Of a stretch of 64,000 bases of DNA, positions 55,460 to 64,000 are shown piece after piece. The notes beneath the pieces are model-generated. The model did no database searches and was not told the DNA's origin. It saw only the letters and a list, made by a program, of their open reading frames with translations. Both the position numbers and the translations under genes were made by a program. Each line of letters opens with the position of its first letter. The first letter of the stretch is position 1. The stretch comes from Luzula sylvatica (lineage: Eukaryota; Streptophyta; Magnoliopsida; Poales; Juncaceae): positions 20,550,667 through 20,614,666 of the forward strand of contig OX326956.1 of NCBI GenBank assembly GCA_946800325.1, read 5' to 3'.

Positions 55460-55718
55460 TCGAAAATAAGAATAATAATCATGATTATTATTATTATAAT
55501 AATTAATTATAATAATAATATTAATATTATTATTAATATGATTTGATGTTATTAATATTATTAATATACTAGGGGTATTTTGGTCATTATCAATATCTAT
55601 TCTCTTAAACCTATTTTCTTATTCCATTAGTTTTGCCGAACGACTTTGGAATAAAATGGTTTAAACTCTATTCCTCTATTCCTCTATTCCTCTATTCCAC
55701 CCCTTGCCGAACGGGCCC
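54668..55718. mobile_element. PIF/Harbinger-like TIR element, 1051 bp, inserted in a kinase upstream region
   Basis: Ends are near-perfect inverted repeats GGGCCYGTTCGGCAAGGG, extending through 'tggaatagag'. Target duplication is AAT (54665-54667 and 55719-55721). The paralogous region at about 40205-40215 has the uninterrupted 'cacattgtagtcgtcac' (reverse complement gtgacgactacaatgtg), which confirms both ends and the 3-bp duplication. GGGCCTGTT-type ends and a 3-bp duplication suggest PIF/Harbinger (Tourist-like), although AAT is not the usual TWA. The interior is almost all TAA/ATT microsatellite. Confidence 0.85.
54856..55556. repeat. 700-bp AT-only trinucleotide repeat with inverted segments
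   Basis: Nearly pure runs of TAA / ATT / TTATAA in alternating orientation. The poly-Ile frames here are artefacts. It occupies the core of the TIR element at 54668-55718. Confidence 0.95.
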
Positions 55719-55775
55719 AATGTGTGGCATTGGTTTACTCAGAGACCTAAGCGGGTCTTGGGACTCTTGGGACTC

Positions 55776-56335
55776 TTGGGGTGTCAAAAGTTCGGATAAG
55801 GTTCGGATAATGATCATACCAGATTTATATTCATATTTTTTTTCGGATACGAATCCGGATACGATATTATCCGGATCCGGATACTGTTCGAATATTAAAT
55901 AGATACGGATACGGTTCGGATATTGTCGGATACGGATACGGATCATATTTGAATATTAAAACGGATACTATGATATAATAATAAAAATATTATTTTTAGT
56001 ATTCAAGTTTTTATTATTTCTTAGTTTTAAAATAAATTATATATATTATTCATTATTAAGTATTATTATGAATTAAAATATAGTTATTGTCTATTAGATA
56101 TTACTATGATTTTAATCATGATTTCAACAAAACGATTATCCGTTTACAAATTTTATTCGGATCCGGATAGTATCCGGATCCCTATCCGGATCCATCAAAA
56201 AATTAGCTCCTAGATCCGGATCCATATCCGTAAAAAGAAATACGGTTCCATATCCGGTTCCATCCGGATCCGGATATTTTTTTTCGGATACGGTTCGGAT
56301 CGGTTCGGACAATATCCGCCCCATTGACACTCCTA
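55776..56335. mobile_element. hAT-like TIR element, ~560 bp
   Basis: Left end TTGGGGTGTCAAAAGTTCGG, right end (reverse complement) TAGGAGTGTCAATGGGGCGG. The tips resemble TAGGGGTGTCA-type hAT ends. ACTCTT is present on both sides (55772-55777 and 56335-56340). The interior is full of GGATCCGGATA / GGTTCGGAT repeats. The empty form of the locus is in the kinase upstream copy near 35365-35400. Confidence 0.65.
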
Positions 56336-56497
56336 CTCTTAGCCGATTAAAGGGAATAATTAGAAATTTATTTTGATGTTGATTTACGTTGACTAACTAG
56401 GAGTGTTGACGTAAGATATTTATTTATTGAGTAGTCATGTATATTTTAATTTATGAATTGATTATTTTAATTTATGATTGAACATACATTTAAAATA

Positions 56498-57547
56498 GGG
56501 GAATTCTTCAAAAATCCCCCAACTTTTCTGAAAATTCTGAAAAAACCCCTCTACTTTTAGAAAACCCCCTATATTTTTTATATTCCCTCAAAAACCCCCT
56601 ATATTTTTTTCTTCTTCAAATACCCCCTAACTTTTTTAGATTCTCTCAAAAACCCCCTATCTTTTTATTATGTTTTTTAAAAAATAACCATTATACCCTT
56701 TAGTTTTAATTTTTTAATTTCTATAATTTAATAAATAATGAATATATATTAAACTATTATAAAAAAATTAAAAATAAATAATACATGATATTATAATATT
56801 ATAATAAATAATATATAATATTAAAATATTATAATAAATAATATATTGATATTAAAATATCATTTTCAACAATTATTATAATATTTTCATATCAATATAT
56901 TATTTATTATAATAATTTAATATATATGTATTATTTATTATAATATTTTAATATCATGCATTATTTATTTTTTATAATTTTATTGATATTAAAATATCAA
57001 TAAAAATGTTATAATAATATAATATCATGCATTATTTATTTTTTATAATTTTATTGATATTAAAATATCAATAAATTTTATAATAATTTAATATAATATA
57101 TTATTTATTGATATTAAAATATTATAATAAATAATACATAGATATTAAATTATTATAATAAATAATATATTGATATTAAAATATTATAATAATTGTTGAA
57201 AATGATATTTTAATATCAATATATTATTTATTATAATATTTTAATACTATATATTATTTATTATAATATTATTATATCATGTATTATTTATTTTTAATTT
57301 TTTTATAATAGTTTAATATATATTCATTATTTATTAAATTATAGAAATTTAAAAAATAAAACTAAAGGGTATAATGGTTATTTAAAAAAAAACATAATAA
57401 AAAGATAGGGGGTTTTTGAGAGAATCTAAAAAATATAGGGGGTTTTTGAAGAAGCAAAAAATATAGGGAGTTTTTGAGGGAATCTAAAAAAGGTAGGGGG
57501 TTTTTCAGAATTTTCAGAAAAGTTAGGGGGGTTTTGAAGAATTCCCC
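56498..57547. mobile_element. Full-length Mutator-type MITE, 1050 bp, near-palindromic
   Basis: Perfect 9-bp duplication TTTAAAATA (56489-56497 and 57548-57556). Arms start GGGGAATTCTTCAAAA and are inverted over several hundred bases, with repeated CCCCCTAT/ATAGGGGG blocks around an AT palindromic core. The transcript of either strand would fold into one long hairpin. Same family as 4090-4816 and 18221-18445. No ORF. Confidence 0.92.
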
Positions 57548-57659
57548 TTTAAAATATTACATCATGAATTAATCTGTTAATTTTTAAGATGTTAAATTAT
57601 ATTCATGTCATCAAAACTTTTGGAAGAGAGATGGATATGTCCAACATTTTTCATATTTA

Positions 57660-57990
57660 TTTAAATACGGATATTACGAAGATAATTTCGGTTCCGAGGA
57701 ACTGGTATGGTAGCAATGCATGGTGATATACACCACGCATCATAATACTCGCAATCAACCCGTTTCTTCCAATAGAAAATATCTTGTATCTGCCAGCTAA
57801 AAAATATCTTGTACCGGTTCACAAAAACCACAAATTTTACAGCAAAATATTTGTTCACAAATATCTCTATTTACAAATTAATTAATGTACTCTTCGAAAA
57901 TAAATAAAGATCTCCTTCAAAAAGAAAATAAATAAAGACAGGAACAAAATGGAGGAGGAAGCTATATCTTACTGATATCTCTTTCCTTGA
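57660..57990 (-). pseudogene. Relic of the glycosyltransferase last exon and 3' flank
   Basis: On the minus strand 57990-57935 reads like the end of the DUF604 gene ('gagatatcagtaagatatag' plus 'cttcctcctccatttt'), matching 35028-35075 across the stop codon. It continues into the downstream block also found at 35090-35290 and 39975-40130. It lies upstream of the minus-strand kinase just as the intact gene lies upstream of the plus-strand kinases. No other exon is kept. Confidence 0.75.
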
Positions 57991-58073
57991 TACCAACTCA
58001 ATTAGAACGCGAACTCTTCTATGCTCCGGGTTTGAATGCAAAGAAAAAAGAACTTCTTTGGTAATTATTTTAT

Positions 58074-58838
58074 TAGCAGTGTACATAGATCGAGTTGGAC
58101 GGATTTTTATCTAAAATGTAACCCAGCCCAATTATAACGGATTTTCATTTTTCCAACTCCATCTAATCCCTGATAGCTATAAAAATGTTCAAACCCATCT
58201 TGACCGAATTGGACGGGTTAGCCAGGTTTTTTTCTTTCGTAAAAACATACTATAACGATATATGTTCATATGTTCACAAAAAAATATGCAATAAAATTTA
58301 TATTTTTAATTAGGTCATCGAAAATATTCTACAAACACACAAATCAAAAAAAGACACAAAATAATAACAAAAGACGTACTTTACTCTTAAACAAAATAAA
58401 AAATAACAAAACAAGAATACTCATTTTTTGTCAGAAAACAAAACATGTCATATATGATTTAAGTTAAAAAAAATTATATTTTAATTTGAGAAATTTTAAT
58501 TATTTGATAAATATAATATTCATATTACGTAAAAGAATATAAGATACTATATAATATTGAAAATAATTAATAATAAATAAAACATAGCAATATAATTTAA
58601 GAAAAAATAGTATACCATATAATTTATATTAAAAACATAAACAATTATTTGAAAATTTGAAATTGTACGGGCCGGGTTGGGTTAATGCGGATTTTTAGTT
58701 TCAAACCCATAACCCAATCCATACTTCCGGGTTTGTCAAAGTTCCAATCCGGACCCGACCCAACAATTTCGAAACCCGCAAAAAATGGGTCGGTCCGGGT
58801 TGGATTGGGCAGGTTGGAGAATTTTGTGTACACCCCTA
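58074..58838. mobile_element. hAT-like TIR element, 765 bp
   Basis: Ends TAGCAGTGTACATAGA and (reverse complement of right) TAGGGGTGTACACAAA. Flanks TATTTTAT (58066-58073) and CATTTTAT (58839-58846) match 7/8 as an 8-bp duplication. Subterminal GGGTTGGGTT / AACCCGACC-type repeats. No transposase. Confidence 0.75.
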
Positions 58839-58846
58839 CATTTTAT

Positions 58847-60560
58847 AGATTTTGTTATATATATAGCCTTATCAAAAACTCAATTCGTAAGAATATTACG
58901 AATTTGTTCAATTTTCACAAATAGTTCTTTCGTCAAGGATCCTTGCGATAAAGAATGTATATTCGTCAGTGTTTGGCAAAATAGCTCAAACGTTAATTTA
59001 TGTCTTAATCTTGAGCATTGTTAAGCTATTTCGCCGGACCCTCTGACAAAAGAGTGCATTCATCTGTTTGTGAGTCCCGAAAAGGCACTATGTGCATTTG
59101 GCACGTATTTTTACATTTGACCTCTTTCGCCAGACCCTCTGGCGAGTCTGGCGAAAGAGAATGTATTAATGACCAACGCTGCCTCTATTTCTTCTTCTTC
59201 TACCTTCTTTCTTTCTCTAAACCGAAGCTTCTTTCTTTCTCTCAAATAAATCGCCAAAATTCCAAAATATCCGAAAAAATTACAAGAAGCAAGATCCGAG
59301 TAGAGCAAAATGTTTCTCATTGATACGTTTTTCCCATTATTACTTGTTACTTAGGTTTGATTATTATAAATAGTTTGGTTAGTTTTTCAGCTTTTGATGG
59401 TTTAATTTGATATAATAAATCCAAAATAGAAGAAGCAAGATGTGTTTGGGTTATATTAGGGTTAATCGAAAATAGGGGTTTTAAGGTAAAAATAGGAGTT
59501 TTAATTTATTTTAATACTATTGTAATTTTCAGAAAATTAGGTGTTAATCGAAAAAAAAGGTTTGTAATTTTCAGAAAATTTCAATTTAATAAATAAAGGT
59601 TTTTATAATATGTTTTAAATTTCTGAAAATATTATTTTATTAATATTATTGTAATTTCCGATTTATTTTCATTTTCATTTTTCATAAAATATAAATAAAT
59701 AAATAAAGGTTTTTATAATATATTTTAAAATTCTGAAAATATTATTAAATTAGTTTGGTATACTCTTTTGCGTTAAAAATGATTTGTTTTTTGGTGGATA
59801 TTTAGAATCAATTTGGTTAGAATATTTTTTTTTAGTTAATTTGGCTAGATCATGTTGTTATTTTGATAATTAGGGTTTAATTTAGGATTAGGGTTTTAAT
59901 ATTTACAAAGTGAAGGTTTGATGTTAATTTTATGAATATTTAGGGTTTTAAACTTCTTTTTCTTCTTCTAAGTAATTTCTGAAAAAAAAATAATGGAAAC
60001 TTTTTTTATGAAATTTTTTTTTTATATATGATTATTATTTATATTTAATATTAGTATTTAGTATTTTTCAGAAAATGAATTATTATATTATTTTCAGAAA
60101 TTTATTATTTAGTATTTTCAGAAATTATATTAATATTATTAATTCTAAAATTTTCAGAAAATATTAATTTAATAAAAAATGATTTTTATAATATATTTTT
60201 AAATTTTCAGAAAATATAAGTATATTAATATTATTATATTTTTCTATTTTTAAATTTTGTGAAAATTATTTATTATAAGTATTTTCTGAAAATTATTTAT
60301 ATTCGATAATTCATTTTTTTAGTTGCGAAATATTTATATTTTGTGTATTGTATTCCTCTATGTTACGTACGACATGTTCATGATTTATGCCTATCAAATA
60401 CACAATGAGCACATAAAATATATTTATTTAAATTCGAAAATTATAGTAAAATACAACTTAAAATAGAAAATGAAATACTAGTAAAAAGGAAAAAAAAAGT
60501 ACAACAAGATAAAAATTAATATATTAAAAAAAAAGAATCGCAAACTCGAGAACAACCATT
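58847..60560. other. AT-rich intergenic DNA with one strong hairpin
   Basis: No supported gene. 59123-59158 is a 13-bp perfect stem (TCTTTCGCCAGAC / GTCTGGCGAAAGA) with a 10-nt loop. A degenerate copy of its left half ('atttcgccggaccctctgac') lies at 59028. From 59440 on, 'attttcagaaaat' words recur many times in a diffuse AT-rich repeat. Confidence 0.5.
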
Positions 60561-60598
60561 TAGCTCCCGCGCAATTGTGCGGGGGGAGGGGGAGCTAA
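60558..60598. mobile_element. Helitron-type hairpin with CTAA on both sides
   Basis: CCCGCGCAATTGTGCGGGG (60566-60584) is bordered by TTAGCT on the left and AGCTAA on the right, so a CTRR-like end could be read on either strand. It is a degenerate relative of the CCCGCGCAATTGCGCGGG ends at 23010 and 48932. Orientation is uncertain; the minus strand has the shorter spacing. Confidence 0.5.
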
Positions 60599-60679
60599 TA
60601 CCATTTCAAAATATAATAAAGTACTACAAGTATTACTATTACTACTTTCATTAATATTAATAATATAAGTATTAAAAAT

Positions 60680-61205
60680 ATGGAGTTCCTATCAAATATT
60701 GACACGTGTAATGTGTCATTAAATACGTTAAAATCAATTTCATATTATTACCACCTCGTTCGCAGTTCAGAAATATGAAGTTTCAACCAAATACTGGCAC
60801 GTGTCATGTGTCACTAAATACGTTAAAAATAATTTCATATTATTACCATCTCGTTCGCAGTTTAGAGATATGAAGTTTCTACCAAATACTGACACGTGCC
60901 ATGTGTCATTAAATACGTTAAAAATAATTTCATATTATTACCAGAGTAATGATAGAAACCACACCCTTTTTCCCACGAATTTACCACAACTGCCACGTGT
61001 CAGCACACCATTGGCTGCAGCAAAAGTTGATGGAAACTTACAGCCAATGGTGTGCTGACACGTGGCAGTTGTGATAAATTCGTGGGAAAAAGGTGTGGTT
61101 TCTATCATTACTCTTATTACCACCTCGTTCGCAGTTTAGAAATATGAAGTTTCTATCAAATACTGGCACGTGTCATGTGTCATTAAATACGTTAAAAACA
61201 ATTTC
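60680..61205. repeat. Tandem repeat, 95-bp unit with CACGTG, about four copies
   Basis: Units carry 'gacacgtg(t/c)(c/a)atgtgtca', 'taaatacgttaaaa', 'atttcatattattacca' and 'tcgttcgcagtt(t/c)aga', starting near 60702, 60797, 60892 and, after subtracting the MITE insertion, 61168. Offset is 95 bp. CACGTG is a G-box core, but here it is part of a repeat. Confidence 0.85.
60944..61113. mobile_element. Mutator-type hairpin MITE, 170 bp, inside the 95-bp repeat
   Basis: Perfect 9-bp duplication TTATTACCA (60935-60943 and 61114-61122). The two halves are almost perfect inverted copies (ends GAGTAATGATAGAAACCACA; inner 'tgccacgtgtcagcacacca'), so nearly the whole element is one hairpin. Adjacent 95-bp units without it give the empty site. 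Confidence 0.93.
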
Positions 61206-61832
61206 ATATTACTACAATCCCATTGTGCAGCTGGTTGTTGATTCGGCCTTTAATCTAACTCCAAGTAGGTGATCCCGATTTTGTATTCGCCGAGTAACAA
61301 TTTTTTCCCCTTCTTAATTAACTTCGGTGCACTGTTTTTCTTTAAATAAGTAAAAATCATTTGTTTGTCACGATCATGACTTGATTCTGATGGTAAATAA
61401 CTCGGTCTTTGGTATGGAGGAACCGAGTTCGAAAGCGTGTAGTTACATTTTTTCAGCTTTTTACTCTCTAAAAACATTTTTGTTACAAAGATCCAAAAAT
61501 AAATCAAATAACATAATACGTATACCCAAATTAATTTCAAGCAAAAAATAAAACATAATATATTTCGTGTTCTTTACTTTTTTTTTATTATACATAGATG
61601 ATAAATTATTATTTTAACCCAGTTATACGGACTACAAATTTGAAAATATAATATTTACCTACCATTTAGTATACATATTATATACAAGTTCTGAACCTTG
61701 CAACATGTTTGTGTTGATCGTCCCGTTATCACTTTTTTATTTGTAAATGCAACATGTTTGTGTGAATCCTTTTGTCAGATTAAACAGTACCCCTACTGAT
61801 TAAGCCACTATTTATGACAGTGTGCATATTAT
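61206..61832 (+). repeat. Third copy of the kinase-upstream unit
   Basis: Collinear with 49380-50000 and, inverted, with 46650-47270. More diverged than those two are from each other. Interrupted at 61833 by a hAT-like element; it resumes at 62508 and leads into the kinase upstream region. Confidence 0.85.
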
Positions 61833-62183
61833 CAGGCCCGGCCCAGCTTAAAGCCCAAGTTGGCATTTAGCACAGGCCCACCAAAAAAAATAGGTCCCAA
61901 ATTTTTATTTTTTGTTATTATGTATGTATTATTGGACAAGTCAAAAACATGCAATTATGTATGTATTATTGTACAAGCCCAAAATATATAATTATTTTAG
62001 CAAATGCAAAACTTTCTTCTCTTTATATAGAACTTTTTTGTCTTTTCTTTAAGATTTGTAGATGGTGAGACTAAAATTACTAAAAAAAATCCATCATTTT
62101 TCTTTTATTTTTAGTTATGGGCCAATACTATTACATGTACGTTTGTGATCATTTGTTTTAGTCGTGGGCCTATTTTTATTTGA

Positions 62184-62260
<77 letters not shown>

Positions 62261-62507
62261 AATACAAATTATCTTAAATTTAGTTGCAAAATTAGTAAAT
62301 ATTATATTTATGTCATTAAAAAAACAAAAAAAATCACTGAATCATTAATAAATATTGCATTGGTTAAATCATTAAAAAAATCTTTAATAAATATTGTATT
62401 AGTTTTGTATTCGAAATTTTTTTGTGATTAAATTAATATAATATTATTATTCAATTAGTCTCGTTTATTTTTTGCCAAAGGCCCCCAAAAATGCCGGGCC
62501 GGCCCTG
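61833..62507. mobile_element. hAT-like element, 675 bp, with both empty sites visible
   Basis: Ends CAGGCCCGGCCCAG and (reverse complement of right) CAGGGCCGGCCCGG; perfect 8-bp duplication CATATTAT (61825-61832 and 62508-62515). The paralogous units at about 50000-50013 and 46645-46657 lack it, confirming the insertion. Interior has an AT dinucleotide run and no transposase. Confidence 0.93.
62186..62254. repeat. AT dinucleotide microsatellite
   Basis: About 34 uninterrupted AT units inside the hAT-like element. Confidence 0.95.
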
Positions 62508-62515
62508 CATATTAT

Positions 62516-63071
62516 CATAGGTGTTCTTTGTGTCAACAACAAGAAATATATAATTCTACATTTCTATATATTTGGAATGCAATCTTCCACGAAGAAAGAA
62601 AAAAAGAAGAAGAAGGCAACAACAGGTATCGTCGGGTAAGGCTTAGAAACCTTGAAAATATCTCAAAATAGAAAAATATCAGCTCTAGTTTATTTGGAAT
62701 GCAATCGATGACTTAGCTTGTGACATCTCCAAGTCAGTCAAAATATAACATCGAATAAGTTTCTAAATATCTTAATCGGCGAAGACCGGCTGAGCTATCT
62801 CTAGTCAATAATACCCACTTTGGTTAGTCTTCGCAACGGCCCACGGGCGCAACAATTGCAAGTCCTCTCATTTATCTTCATTGTGATTTTAGCAATTCTA
62901 AATTCCATTCACGTTTATTTCAAGATAAATTGCAACTACAATTGCAGAGGAGGAGGCCCATTGAGGAACACAAGGTGCACCACTCACATCCTCCCCTCCA
63001 CTACTACTATATTCTTCTTTCTTTCCTCCCTCGTTTATTGCCTCACTCACACACCAATCTTCTTCTCTCTA
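62516..63071 (+). promoter_or_regulatory. Upstream region of the third receptor kinase
   Basis: Shared almost base for base with 50020-50544, including 'cttaatcggcgaagaccggc' and the pyrimidine-rich leader 'ttcctccctcgtttattgcc' just before the ATG. The leader also resembles those of the kinases at 40431 and 54424. A small private insertion (62580-62690) is present only here. Confidence 0.5.
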
Positions 63072-64000
63072 ATGGAATTATTTCATCATGCAATTCTTCT
63101 CCTTCCTCTCCTGTTGCCCTATGCTGCTGCCTCGTTCAATCCAAACGCCTCAATTTACCTCGACTGCGGTTCCACCTCCTCTGTTCTGCTCTCCAATGAC
63201 TCTCCTCCGCGCAACTTCACCTCCGATTCGACGTACATCTCTGGGTCAAGCGCTTTATCAGTCACTAATAAAAACTCTTCTTCTTCATCCACTCTTTACG
63301 CCACAGCTCGAGTCTCAACCTCATCTTTCTCGTACCGGTTGACCCCGCTGGTCGCAAACTCATCTAATATCCTCCGCCTCCATTTCTTCCCCTTTTCAAA
63401 CCTCTCCTCCGCCAGGTTCAACGTTACTGCTTCGAACTATCTTTTACTTACTGATTTTGCGGTCCCTACTACCTCTTCTCCCACCATTAAGGAATTCTTC
63501 CTTTGGATAGACTCGGACATATTAGAAGTTCAATTCTCCCCCGAACCAAATTTTTCTGCTTTTGTAAGTGCTATAGAAGCCTTCACTGCTCCTCCAGAGC
63601 TTCTTAGCAGTCAACCAACCATAATTCCCTCAACCACCTTTAATGGATCACTAGAGGATCAAGAAATGGAAACCCTGTACAGAGTAAACATGGGGGGCCC
63701 ACTTGTCACTCCCGAAAACGATACTTTGTGGAGAACATGGATTCCTGATGATAATTTCCTTTTTGATAAAGTCATTTCTTCGACTAACTCGACGCTTGCG
63801 AGTAGTATACACTATCAACCAGAGGGGAGTTCGGAAGAGATTGGACCACGGTACGTTTATAACACGGCAAGAGTGATCAACGTTTCAGATGCAGATCGTC
63901 TTTCGAACTCCTTTTTCACGGCGAATTTAACGTGGGGTTTCCCGGTGGATTCGGGATATAATTACCTTGTAAGAATGCATTTTTGTGATTTCTTATCATC
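63072..64000 (+). CDS. Malectin-like receptor kinase, N-terminal part, runs off the window
   Basis: Open from ATG 63072 to the last base (309 complete codons). Signal peptide about 1-20 (MELFHHAILLLPLLLPYAAA), then malectin-like ectodomain with LDCGST, LYATARVSTSS, TIKEFFLWIDSD, NMGGPLVTPENDTLWRTW, VYNTARVINV and SGYNYLVRMHFCDF in the same order as the two complete paralogs. It differs from them by about a third of residues by eye and has a Ser-rich stretch near residue 75. No stop or frameshift so far. Transmembrane and kinase domains would lie beyond the window, so integrity is unproven. Predicted cell-surface receptor of the CrRLK1L superfamily. Confidence 0.9.
   Translation, partial: MELFHHAILLLPLLLPYAAASFNPNASIYLDCGSTSSVLLSNDSPPRNFTSDSTYISGSSALSVTNKNSSSSSTLYATARVSTSSFSYRLTPLVANSSNILRLHFFPFSNLSSARFNVTASNYLLLTDFAVPTTSSPTIKEFFLWIDSDILEVQFSPEPNFSAFVSAIEAFTAPPELLSSQPTIIPSTTFNGSLEDQEMETLYRVNMGGPLVTPENDTLWRTWIPDDNFLFDKVISSTNSTLASSIHYQPEGSSEEIGPRYVYNTARVINVSDADRLSNSFFTANLTWGFPVDSGYNYLVRMHFCDFLS

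Noticed and set aside
59018..59323. 101-aa ORF over the hairpin region
   Set aside because: Low-complexity Phe/Ser stretches and a hairpin inside; no family recognised and no paralog.

Overview
The window looks like nuclear DNA of a flowering plant, most likely a eudicot. It is very AT-rich, gene-poor and full of transposable elements. The readable genes are plant families: a DUF604/fringe-type glycosyltransferase with GT-AG introns and intronless malectin-like (CrRLK1L-type) receptor kinases. The species cannot be told from the sequence.

Layout. 1-11.3 kb: AT-rich DNA with a hAT-like element (553-1506), a Mutator-type MITE (2236-2448), a 260-bp tandem duplication ending in a Helitron-type terminus (3891-3894), and a complete young LTR retrotransposon (4817-11291, TSD AATTC) inserted in the tip of another MITE. 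It has near-identical LTRs, a tRNA-Asp-type primer site and one gag-like ORF but no polymerase. 11.3-13.3 kb: a decayed minus-strand copia-like element. 13.4-24.9 kb: three diverged copies of one non-coding segment, broken up by a small hAT MITE, Helitron ends, a Mutator-like MITE, a solo LTR (18618-19215), two copies of a 0.5-kb TIR element (20712-21210, 24354-24849), two tRNA-derived SINEs and a short Helitron. 24.9-31.8 kb: a large tandem array, mostly of a ~174-bp monomer, with an inverted block and a nine-monomer (~1.57 kb) higher-order period.

32.9-64 kb is the gene-bearing part. A five-exon glycosyltransferase (32878-35052) is followed by a truncated receptor-kinase pseudogene (35579-35955), a CACTA transposase pseudogene (36520-37930), an intact receptor kinase (40431-42890, +), a second intact receptor kinase in the opposite direction (51896-54424, -), a receptor-kinase start fragment (50545-50601) and a third receptor kinase that runs off the window end (63072-64000, +). 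A relic of the glycosyltransferase 3' end lies upstream of the minus-strand kinase, so an ancestral glycosyltransferase-kinase block was copied and inverted. Between the kinases lie a ~1.03-kb inverted repeat (46603-47637 / 49017-50051) bearing Helitron 3' termini in opposite orientation, and several TIR elements whose insertion points can be read against paralogous empty copies.

Functionally, the kinases are predicted plasma-membrane receptors of the FERONIA/THESEUS superfamily, here a local tandem and inverted family. The glycosyltransferase is predicted to be a type II Golgi membrane enzyme. Nothing in the sequence ties it to the kinases beyond shared duplication. No tRNA or rRNA gene and no CRISPR array was seen.
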